DNA of 7,644 nt from Planctomycetes bacterium RBG_13_46_10 (GTDB lineage Bacteria; Planctomycetota; Phycisphaerae; Sedimentisphaerales; Anaerobacaceae). Positions 1 through 5,967 of the stretch are shown here, in pieces. A model generated the notes under the pieces. It saw only the letters and a list, made by a program, of their open reading frames with translations. It did no database searches and had not been told where the DNA came from. The position numbers and the translations under genes were made by a program. Location of the stretch: NCBI GenBank assembly GCA_001824645.1, contig MHYD01000067.1, positions 1,063 to 8,706 on the forward strand. Direction: 5' to 3'. How positions within the stretch are numbered: the stretch's first letter is position 1; the number at the start of each line of letters is the position of its first letter.

Positions 1-1212
1 CTGAAGATGGCGGTCGAAGCGGTCAAATTCGCAAAGACCTTCACCGCAGACGTCGAGTTTTCGCCGGAAGACGCCTGCCGAAGCGAGATGCCGTTTCTTA
101 TCGAGGTTTTAAATGCGGTCATCGAAGCTGGTGCGACCACGCTGAACATACCCGACACGGTCGGCTATGTGCTGCCGTACGAATATGGCAGGCTCATCGC
201 CCAGATTAAAGCCGAGGCAAAGGGCATCGAAAGGTGCGTGATAAGCACACACTGTCACAACGACCTCGGCATGGCGGTAGCGAACTCGCTGGCCGGCGTA
301 CGCAACGGCGCCCGGCAGGTCGAGTGCACCGTCAACGGCCTCGGCGAACGCGCGGGAAATGCGGCGATGGAAGAAATCGTTATGTCCATTCATACACGGC
401 CCGACTTCTTCACACAGGCCGACGCAAAGCCGCTGCGAACCAATATCAATACGAAGGAAATTTATCGCACCAGCCAGCTTGTCTCGCAGCGGACAGGATT
501 TGTGATCCAGCCGAATAAGGCCGTCGTCGGCGCCAACGCCTTTGCGCACGAGGCCGGCGTTCACGTTGACGGCGTGTTAAAGGAACGCACCACGTACGAG
601 ATTATGACGCCGGAGAGCATCGGCCTGGTCGGCTCTCGCATGGTTTTAGGCAGGCACACCGGCAGGCACGGCTTCGCCAGCAGGTGCAAGCAGCTCGGCT
701 ATAAGCTGAGCAAGGATGAGATTGACCAGGCGTACCAGCGGTTTCTGGAAATCGCCGACAAGAAAAAAGAGGTCTTCGATGAGGACCTCGCTGCGATAAT
801 CAACGATGAGGTCCGCGTTATTGTGGAGCATACTTACGATTTGCAGTACCTGCACGTTGTTTGCGAGACGGGGACATCGCCGACCGCGAGCGTCAAGATG
901 AAAATCAAAGACGAGGTCAAGCAGGCTGCTGCCTGCGGCGACGGCCCGGTCGATGCCGCTTACGAGGCTATAAGAAAGGCTATCGGCTTGTCGCCGAAGC
1001 TGGAGAGCTATTCGATACGCGCTATAACCGGCGGCAAAGAAGCCCTCGGCGAAGCAACCGTGAGAATCACCGAGAACGGCAGAACCTTTATCGGCAGAGG
1101 AATCTCTACCGACATTATCGAGGCCAGCGCCAAGGCCTACGTCGATGCAATCAATCGCATGGTCGCCGTGCAAAATAAGGGCGAAGAGCCGGAAGTAAAA
1201 GTGGAGCTTTAG
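1..1212 (+). CDS. leuA: 2-isopropylmalate synthase, 5'-truncated by the window edge
   Basis: Catalyses the first committed step of leucine synthesis: condensation of acetyl-CoA with 2-ketoisovalerate to 2-isopropylmalate, in the cytosol. The reading frame is open from base 1, so the ATG at base 7 is an internal methionine (MAVEAVKFAK, normally mid-barrel) and not the start. About 110-120 N-terminal residues, including the family's DTTLRDGEQ metal/substrate motif, lie outside the window. Visible hallmarks are VEFSPEDACRS, the metal-binding HCHND (bases 250-264; the two His are divalent-metal ligands in the family), and NGLGERAGNAAMEE. These are followed by the linker helices and a C-terminal LeuA dimer/regulatory domain (roughly bases 820-1170), the region that binds leucine for feedback inhibition in characterised homologues. 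The TAG stop sits directly against a G-rich repeat. Together with leuC, leuD and leuB downstream it forms the leucine operon. Identification is very secure; only the start is unseen. Confidence 0.97.
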   Translation: MKMAVEAVKFAKTFTADVEFSPEDACRSEMPFLIEVLNAVIEAGATTLNIPDTVGYVLPYEYGRLIAQIKAEAKGIERCVISTHCHNDLGMAVANSLAGVRNGARQVECTVNGLGERAGNAAMEEIVMSIHTRPDFFTQADAKPLRTNINTKEIYRTSQLVSQRTGFVIQPNKAVVGANAFAHEAGVHVDGVLKERTTYEIMTPESIGLVGSRMVLGRHTGRHGFASRCKQLGYKLSKDEIDQAYQRFLEIADKKKEVFDEDLAAIINDEVRVIVEHTYDLQYLHVVCETGTSPTASVKMKIKDEVKQAAACGDGPVDAAYEAIRKAIGLSPKLESYSIRAITGGKEALGEATVRITENGRTFIGRGISTDIIEASAKAYVDAINRMVAVQNKGEEPEVKVEL

Positions 1213-1213
1213 A

Positions 1214-1254
1214 TTTAGGGGATAGGGAACAGGGGATAGGGTATAGGATTTAGA
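1214..1254 (+). repeat. G-rich repeat with a G-quadruplex motif, left border of the four-helix cassette
   Basis: Begins two bases after the leuA stop. Bases 1218-1241 hold four G runs (4, 3, 4 and 3 Gs) separated by loops of 3, 4 and 3 bases, which meets the usual G-quadruplex pattern on the + (mRNA-sense) strand. A further GG run and a second ATTTAG follow. The unit is built from variants of GGGATA/ATTTAGG. It is an imperfect inverted copy of the C-rich element at 1686-1716, so the pair brackets the four-helix-bundle gene. Whether it folds in vivo is inference; the G-run pattern is directly visible. Confidence 0.75.
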
Positions 1255-1314
1255 AATAAAGCGTGGTTTTTGGAATACGAACACAAGCAGAAAATAAAAT
1301 TAAGGGATTAACGA

Positions 1315-1674
1315 ATTGAAACGAATAAATTAAAAAGCTTTAAAGAACTTATAGTCTGGCAGAAGGCTTATAAACTTGTTTTAGAAATTTATAAGTTCAC
1401 AAACAGCTTTCCTAAAAGCGAAACATATGGATTGATTCAGCAAATCAGGAGGGCGACAATATCAATTCCTTCAAACATAGCCGAAGGATATGGTAGAAAA
1501 CATAAAACAGATTATCACAGATTTTTATCTATGGCTTATAGCTCTTTGTTGGAGCTTGAGACCCAGTATATGTTATCAATAGATTTGGGTTATGCTAAAC
1601 AAAGTAGAACCATTGAAGGATTGTTAAAAGAAGTAGGTGGTATGTTATATCGCATAATGAATCCAAAACAATGA
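1315..1674 (+). CDS. Four-helix-bundle protein (23S rRNA intervening-sequence protein family)
   Basis: Small helical protein of the family first seen as ORFs inside 23S rRNA intervening sequences; homologues fold as four-helix bundles and are distantly related to the Avd accessory protein of diversity-generating retroelements. The cellular role is unknown. Diagnostic segments read in frame: SFKELIVWQKAYKLV near the N-terminus, then IRRATISIPSNIAEGYGR and a FLSMAYSSLLELETQ helix. The family-conserved N-terminus begins upstream of the first conventional start codon (TTG at 1432), so starting there would remove the first helix. The frame is open from 1312 back to a TAA at 1309-1311 and has no ATG, GTG or TTG before 1432. 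The best candidates are ATT at 1315, seven bases after AAGGGA, or ACG at 1321, a position that would read MNKLKSFKEL if it were ATG. Length from these is 117-119 residues, normal for the family. AT-richer than leuA and leuC and bracketed by inverted repeats, suggesting an inserted cassette. Family certain; start and functionality uncertain. Confidence 0.85.
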   Translation: METNKLKSFKELIVWQKAYKLVLEIYKFTNSFPKSETYGLIQQIRRATISIPSNIAEGYGRKHKTDYHRFLSMAYSSLLELETQYMLSIDLGYAKQSRTIEGLLKEVGGMLYRIMNPKQ

Positions 1675-1685
1675 ATACAGAATAG

Positions 1686-1716
1686 CTATACCCTAAACCC
1701 TATACCCTAAACCCTA
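1686..1716 (+). repeat. C-rich 14-bp tandem repeat, right border of the four-helix cassette
   Basis: Two perfect head-to-tail copies of the 14-base unit CTATACCCTAAACC (1686-1699 and 1700-1713) plus the start of a third (CTA). Four CCC runs (1691-1693, 1698-1700, 1705-1707, 1712-1714) are separated by 4-base loops, giving a G-quadruplex pattern on the minus strand. It resembles the reverse complement of the element at 1214-1254. The truncated third unit runs straight into AAGGA, the probable ribosome binding site of leuC, so the repeat forms part of the leuC leader. Confidence 0.8.
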
Positions 1717-1723
1717 AGGAAAG

Positions 1724-2986
1724 ATGGCAATGACAATTACTGAAAAGATTTTAGCGAAAGCAGCGGGCAAAAGGAGTGTTCGGCCGGGCGATCTTATTGA
1801 TGCGAAGCTTGACGTCGTGCTTTTTATAGATGTCACCGGGCCTGCGGCGATAAAAATGCTCGAAGCGCGAGGTATTGACAAGGTTTTCGACCGTGAGAAA
1901 ATTGTTGTGACGCCCGACCATTTCCAGCCGCCAAAGGATATTCAAAGCGCCGAGCTGCATAAACGCTTGGACGACTGGGCAAAACGAAACAAAATAAAAT
2001 ACTACTACAGGCTCGGTCGGGCAGGCGTATGTCACGCACTGCTGCCGGAGCAGGGACATATTCGCCCCGGCGAGGTCATTATCGGGCCGGATTCGCACAC
2101 CTGCACATACGGTGCGTTCGCTGCCTTTAGCACCGGAGTCGGCTCAACCGACCTTGCGGCAGCGATTGCGACCGGTAAATTGTGGTTTAAGGTGCCGGAG
2201 TCAATGAAGTTTGTTCTCAACGGAAAACTCGGTCACGGTGTTTACAGCAAAGACGTGATTCTTACCGTTATCGGCAGAATCGGAGTCGATGGCGCGCTCT
2301 ATCGTGCGATGGAGTTTGTCGGCCCCGCCCTTGCCGATATGTCGATGGAAGCGAGGATGACCATGACGAATATGGCCATCGAGGCCGGCGGAAAAAACGG
2401 CATCATCGGCTTCGACAAGGTAACAAAGAAATATTTAGATGAGCACCTCAAGGACAAAAAAGAATATACCGTTTTTGAATCCGACAAGGACGCCGAATAT
2501 ATCAGAGTTGAGGAATTTGACTGCACAAAGATAGAGCCGATGGTAGCCCTGCCGCACCTGCCCAGCAACGCTGTCCCTGTCACCGAGTGTGCCGGCAAAA
2601 AAATGGACCAGGCCTATATCGGCAGTTGTACGAACGGCAGAATCGAAGACCTGCGAATCGCTGCGAAAATCCTCAAAGGAAAACAGGCTGCTATCCGTAC
2701 GATTATTGTGCCGGCTACGCCGACAATCTGGAAACAGGCGAAAGATGAGGGCCTGTTCGATATATTTTACGAAGCCGGCTGCGTAATTTCCGCCCCGACA
2801 TGCGGAGCTTGTTTAGGCGGCTTTATGGGAGTATTAGCCGAAGGCGAGAAATGTATCAGCACGACGAATCGAAACTTCGTTGGCCGTATGGGACATCCGA
2901 AAAGTGAAGTTTATTTAGCCAGTCCCGCTACTACCGCGGCAAGCGCAATTGAAGGGAAACTTGCAGACCCAAGAAAATATTTATAA
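1724..2986 (+). CDS. leuC: 3-isopropylmalate dehydratase large subunit (archaeal-type)
   Basis: With LeuD, isomerises 2-isopropylmalate to 3-isopropylmalate by dehydration and rehydration on a [4Fe-4S] cluster; aconitase superfamily, cytosolic. The 420-residue length matches the short archaeal-type LeuC/homoaconitase branch rather than the ~466-residue E. coli form. Cluster ligands are visible: Cys302 in GSCTNGR, and Cys360 and Cys363 in APTCGACLGG. Other signatures are GPDSHTCTYGAF (residues 121-132), GVGSTDLA (138-145) and NRNFVGRMG (382-390). Two starts are possible: ATG at 1724, three bases after AAGGA, and ATG at 1730 (MTITEKILAKAAGK), nine bases after it. The second has better spacing. 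The leader is formed by the C-rich repeat. leuD, which encodes the obligate partner subunit, lies 2.46 kb downstream, separated by a glycosidase gene and a small membrane protein gene, whereas leuC and leuD are normally adjacent. Homoaconitase is the main alternative, but the leuA/leuB context argues for leucine synthesis. Confidence 0.96.
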   Translation: MAMTITEKILAKAAGKRSVRPGDLIDAKLDVVLFIDVTGPAAIKMLEARGIDKVFDREKIVVTPDHFQPPKDIQSAELHKRLDDWAKRNKIKYYYRLGRAGVCHALLPEQGHIRPGEVIIGPDSHTCTYGAFAAFSTGVGSTDLAAAIATGKLWFKVPESMKFVLNGKLGHGVYSKDVILTVIGRIGVDGALYRAMEFVGPALADMSMEARMTMTNMAIEAGGKNGIIGFDKVTKKYLDEHLKDKKEYTVFESDKDAEYIRVEEFDCTKIEPMVALPHLPSNAVPVTECAGKKMDQAYIGSCTNGRIEDLRIAAKILKGKQAAIRTIIVPATPTIWKQAKDEGLFDIFYEAGCVISAPTCGACLGGFMGVLAEGEKCISTTNRNFVGRMGHPKSEVYLASPATTAASAIEGKLADPRKYL

Positions 2987-2987
2987 T
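2961..2987 (+). promoter_or_regulatory. Possible promoter for the GH51 gene
   Basis: A perfect TATAAT (2982-2987) overlaps the leuC stop codon. Fifteen bases upstream is TTGCAG (2961-2966), a poor -35 match. Just downstream lies a perfect 6-bp inverted repeat, ATTCTA/TAGAAT (2990-2995 and 3000-3005, 4-base gap), near the expected transcription start, where a repressor could bind. The region is AT-rich and planctomycete promoters are poorly defined, so this is a weak call based only on the motif match and its location. Confidence 0.2.
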
Positions 2988-3036
2988 AAATTCTAATCGT
3001 AGAATGTAATAACTATCGAAGAAAGGAGACACTACC

Positions 3037-5142
3037 ATGCAAACTATGAAACTAACTATTGCAGTCTGCCTGGCAATTGCCATCATCAATGTAAGCATTG
3101 CGGAGAATGCATCCGGGCCTGCGGGAACGTTTGAAGCTGCGGAGCGTGTAGCTGTTCACATCGATGCCAACGCTCCCGGCGTACCTGTCAGTCCGGAGCT
3201 TTACGGATATTTCTTCGAGGAGATAAACCACGCCGGCGACGGCGGACTCTACGCGGAGCTTGTCGAGAACCGTGACTTCGAGGCCAATACGATTCCGCAG
3301 GGCTGGCGAGTCGATGCCAATAACGTCTTTACGCCTATGGGATGGAGGACACGCCTGTGGTTCGACAGCAATACGCCAAGCTGGGAATTGGTCACTTCTG
3401 ATGGTGCCGAGGGAACTATACAGCAGGATATCATCTTACCACTTAATGAGCGCAACCCCCATTCGCTGCGCCTTACAGTCAAAAATGCCGGAAAGCGTTG
3501 TGGAGCAGGAAACGATGGATATTGGGGCATGAACTTTCGAGCAGGTGAATCATACGACCTGACATTTTATGCCCGCACCGAGGGCAATGCGAAATTCGAC
3601 GTGACGGTGTCTTTAGAGAGCCAAAGCGGCGATAAAGTCTATGCCAAAGCGACAGTAGCCGGTGTCGGCGGGGCCTGGAAAAAATATAGTCAAAGCCTCA
3701 AGGCGGATGCATCCGACCCAAAGGGACGCCTTGTGCTTTCACTCTCACAGCCGGGCACTATCTGGTTCGATGTAGTGTCGCTGTTTCCTCAAAAAACATT
3801 TAAAAACCGACCGAACGGTATGCGTCCTGATGTAGCACAGTTGCTTGCGGATATTAAGCCGGGTTTCCTGCGATTTCCAGGCGGCTGTGTCGTGGAAGGT
3901 GCCTCACTTAATAATCGCATTCGCTGGAAAGATTCCATCGGTGACATCGCCCAGCGTCACGGCGACTTCGGCCTCTGGGGCTATTACAACACCTACGGAT
4001 TAGGTTTCCACGAATACCTACAGCTTGCCGAGGACATCGGTGCCGTTGGGATGTTCGTTTGTAATGCCGGTATGAGCTGTCAGGCACGACGCTCAGAGGT
4101 ATGCAAGGAAGAAGATATTCAGAATTATTTGCAGGAGGCGCTTGACGCTATTGAATACGCCATTGGGCCTGTCAGCAGCAAGTGGGGTGCTCTGCGTGCC
4201 GCCAACGGACATCCGGAGCCGTTCAATCTCAAGTACGTCGAAATCGGCAATGAGAACTGGGGTCCGGACTATCTGGCGCGTTACAAGATATTCTACGACG
4301 CCATCAAGGCCAAGTATCCGAAGATTATCACCATTGCGGACGCGCAGCGGCCCGACCAGCCGAAGCCTGAGCCGATCGAGATTGTAGATGACCATTTTTA
4401 TGTGAATCCCGGCCGCTTCTTTGCGATGGCCAATCATTATGACAATGCAGACCGCAAAGGCCCGAAGATATACGTCGGTGAATATGCAGTCAACCGAGGC
4501 GTTGGCACGGGCAATCTCATTGGTGCGCTGGCGGAAGCGGTTTTCATGCTGAATATGGAGAGCAATTCCGATTTGGTAGTCATGTGCTCTTATGCTCCGC
4601 TTTTTGAAAACGTCAATAAGCGAGACTGGCCGGTGAACCTGATTCTGCTGGACAGCTCCCGCAGCGTCGGCCGTTCCTCGTACCAGGTGCAGAAACTATT
4701 TGCCTTGAATCGTCCGGATGTAGTTCTCAAAACGCATGTGCTGTCACCTCAGGTGGAGCTCGCCGGTGTTCCTGCATCTATGCCGCGAGGCAGAGGCAGA
4801 GATGCAGCAGCTCAGCAGCAGCCTTCTAAGCCGGCACAGGTTCAGCAGATTTACGCCCTTGCCGGTTTGGAGCAGAAAAAAGGTGAGTTAATAATCAAGG
4901 CTGTTAATCCAACACCGTCACCTGCGACCGCGACAATTACAATCAAAGGGCTTGCCAAGGTAGGCAATAAAGCTAAGGTCATTACGCTCAGCCACGCCGA
5001 TGCTACCGCAGAGAATACGCTCGATAATCCGAACGTCGTTGTGCCGGTCGAGTCGGAGCTTGCTGTAGCTGGCGCCGAGTTTTCTTATGAGTTTAAGCCG
5101 AATTCGCTGACAATATTGCGGCTGCCGGCTACTCAGCAGTAA
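3037..5142 (+). CDS. Secreted GH51 alpha-L-arabinofuranosidase with N-terminal carbohydrate-binding-like domain
   Basis: Predicted to release terminal alpha-L-arabinofuranose from arabinoxylan, arabinan or similar plant polymers, outside the cytoplasm. Residues 1-22 form a signal peptide (Lys5, hydrophobic core LTIAVCLAIAI, likely cleavage after SIA22). The family-typical opening VSPELYGYFFEEINHAGDGG (51-70) is followed by a beta-rich insert (about 85-250) resembling a CBM4/9-type module, then the catalytic barrel with GFLRFPGGCVVEG (276-288). By family analogy the acid/base is Glu406 in EIGNENWG (402-409) and the nucleophile Glu482 in YVGEYAVN (479-486). A C-terminal beta domain (about 605-698) closes the protein, preceded by a low-complexity Arg/Gly/Gln/Pro linker (583-602). 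At 701 residues it is in the range of extracellular GH51 enzymes. AAAGGAG (3022-3028) lies eight bases before the chosen ATG; ATG 3046 is less well placed. It sits between leuC and leuD, with no metabolic link to leucine synthesis. Exact substrate cannot be read from sequence. Confidence 0.92.
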   Translation: MQTMKLTIAVCLAIAIINVSIAENASGPAGTFEAAERVAVHIDANAPGVPVSPELYGYFFEEINHAGDGGLYAELVENRDFEANTIPQGWRVDANNVFTPMGWRTRLWFDSNTPSWELVTSDGAEGTIQQDIILPLNERNPHSLRLTVKNAGKRCGAGNDGYWGMNFRAGESYDLTFYARTEGNAKFDVTVSLESQSGDKVYAKATVAGVGGAWKKYSQSLKADASDPKGRLVLSLSQPGTIWFDVVSLFPQKTFKNRPNGMRPDVAQLLADIKPGFLRFPGGCVVEGASLNNRIRWKDSIGDIAQRHGDFGLWGYYNTYGLGFHEYLQLAEDIGAVGMFVCNAGMSCQARRSEVCKEEDIQNYLQEALDAIEYAIGPVSSKWGALRAANGHPEPFNLKYVEIGNENWGPDYLARYKIFYDAIKAKYPKIITIADAQRPDQPKPEPIEIVDDHFYVNPGRFFAMANHYDNADRKGPKIYVGEYAVNRGVGTGNLIGALAEAVFMLNMESNSDLVVMCSYAPLFENVNKRDWPVNLILLDSSRSVGRSSYQVQKLFALNRPDVVLKTHVLSPQVELAGVPASMPRGRGRDAAAQQQPSKPAQVQQIYALAGLEQKKGELIIKAVNPTPSPATATITIKGLAKVGNKAKVITLSHADATAENTLDNPNVVVPVESELAVAGAEFSYEFKPNSLTILRLPATQQ

Positions 5143-5198
5143 ATATAGTAAAAAGAATAATAACGAATCCGAATACTTTATATAATTAGGGACATATT

Positions 5199-5444
5199 AT
5201 GGAAAAGATAAAGAAACCATCCAAGTTTTTTGCGATTTTATTTACTGTGTCGGCAGTATGCAGTCTTATTACATTGATTTTGATGATTGTCGGTTGCAGC
5301 ATGAGCACAGCGCTTATCACGTTTCAGCTTGTGACGGTACTATTGCTGCTGGTGGGTGCAGTGGGCAAGTGGTATCAATACACGCAGAATTATGTTAAAT
5401 ATGAAGTAGAGCGAAGAATGAATCAAGAGGAGAATAAACAATAA
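5199..5444 (+). CDS. Small two-helix membrane protein of unknown function
   Basis: An 81-residue protein I do not recognise as a named family. It has a basic N-terminus (MEKIKKPSK), a first hydrophobic segment at about residues 10-32, a short turn around GCSMS, a second at about 37-57, then a charged tail rich in Glu, Lys and Arg (58-81). The positive-inside pattern predicts both ends in the cytoplasm with a very short external loop. AGGGA (5188-5192) is six bases before the ATG, supporting translation. Its TAA stop shares one base with the leuD start (TAATG at 5442-5446), a junction typical of translationally coupled genes, and the leuD ribosome binding site AGAGGAG lies inside its last codons. 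It therefore probably belongs to the operon rather than being spurious. Whether it works with the GH51 enzyme, with leucine synthesis, or neither is unknown. Confidence 0.75.
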   Translation: MEKIKKPSKFFAILFTVSAVCSLITLILMIVGCSMSTALITFQLVTVLLLLVGAVGKWYQYTQNYVKYEVERRMNQEENKQ

Positions 5445-5932
5445 TGGCCAAAGCACACGTTTATAAACGAGACCATATTAATACGGATGAGATTATTCCG
5501 GCCCGGTATCTAACTACCGATAACGAGGCCCAGCTGGCTAAGCATGCTATGGAAGATTTGGATAAGGACTTTGTCAAGAAAGTCCAAAAAGGTGATGTGA
5601 TTGTAGCTGGCGAGGACTTCGGCTGCGGCTCATCCCGCGAGCACGCCGTCTGGGCGCTTCGGGGAGCAGGCGTCCAAACTGTAATCGCAAAAACATTCGC
5701 CCGAATCTTCTATCGCAACGCTATTAATAACGGCTTTTACGTGATTGAATCGCCGGATGCTCTTGAAAAAATCAACGACGGTAACGAGCTTAAAATTGAT
5801 TTCAAAGCCGGCTTGATTAAAAACAAAACAGCCGGAATTGATATTAAATTTAATCCGTTGCCGGATTTTGCCCTTGAGATAATCAACGACGGTGGACTTT
5901 TAAAACATATAACAAAAACAACCGCGGATTAG
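5444..5932 (+). CDS. leuD: 3-isopropylmalate dehydratase small subunit (archaeal-type)
   Basis: Small subunit of isopropylmalate isomerase, carrying the swivel domain that completes the active site of LeuC. The 162-residue length matches the archaeal-type small subunit (E. coli LeuD is about 200). Signatures: HINTDEIIPARYLTT (residues 11-25, where substrate-recognition residues lie in this family), VIVAGEDFGCGSSREHA (52-68, substrate-binding loop) and AKTFARIFYRNAINNG (82-97). AGAGGAG (5426-5432) lies 11 bases before the ATG, and the start overlaps the preceding stop by one base. The normal family ending GGLLKHI is followed by KTTAD; the last codons and the TAG are encoded by the 10-bp-periodic repeat starting at 5923, so its C-terminus appears to have been replaced or trimmed when the repeat arrived. 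It is separated from leuC by the GH51 and membrane-protein genes. Confidence 0.96.
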   Translation: MAKAHVYKRDHINTDEIIPARYLTTDNEAQLAKHAMEDLDKDFVKKVQKGDVIVAGEDFGCGSSREHAVWALRGAGVQTVIAKTFARIFYRNAINNGFYVIESPDALEKINDGNELKIDFKAGLIKNKTAGIDIKFNPLPDFALEIINDGGLLKHITKTTAD

Positions 5933-5952
5933 CGCGGATTTGCACGGATTTT
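5911..5952 (+). repeat. CGGATT repeat, copy 1 (direct)
   Basis: Three 10-base units at 5923-5932, 5933-5942 and 5943-5952 (CGCGGATTAG, CGCGGATTTG, CACGGATTTT), preceded by AACAAAAACAACC. The first unit encodes the last residues and TAG stop of leuD. CCGCG (5922-5926) can pair with CGCGG (5933-5937). Copy 2 at 6347-6388 matches the first 31 bases with only two differences, including the AACAAAAACAACC lead-in, so the two form direct repeats around the GxxExxY gene. Confidence 0.85.
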
Positions 5953-5967
5953 AATAAAGAGAAAAAA

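Noticed and set aside
109..1284. Long minus-strand and alternative-frame open frames over leuA
   Set aside because: They lie entirely or almost entirely over a clearly conserved coding gene, have no recognisable protein features, and are expected from the GC-rich codon pattern.
1432..1674. TTG 1432 as the start of the four-helix gene
   Set aside because: It would remove about 40 residues of clearly family-conserved sequence encoded in the same open frame upstream.
1213..1674. True 23S rRNA intervening sequence
   Set aside because: The protein family is named after such sequences, but there is no rRNA sequence on either side; it lies between leuA and leuC.
1686..1716. Telomere-like CCCTAAA repeat
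   Set aside because: Resembles plant-type telomere repeats by chance; the real unit is a 14-base tandem in a bacterial operon, with CCCTATA variants and an inverted partner nearby.
1751..2786. Open frames on both strands over leuC
   Set aside because: Shadows of leuC; no domain features or ribosome binding sites.
2990..3005. Intrinsic terminator after leuC
   Set aside because: The inverted repeat is only 6 AT-rich base pairs and is not followed by a T run.
3249..4437. Open frames on both strands over the GH51 gene
   Set aside because: Shadows of a continuous GH51 reading frame with intact motifs.
5181..5186. TATAAT promoter before the small membrane protein
   Set aside because: It sits two bases before the ribosome binding site, so a transcript starting from it would lack a leader with that site; more likely AT-rich chance.
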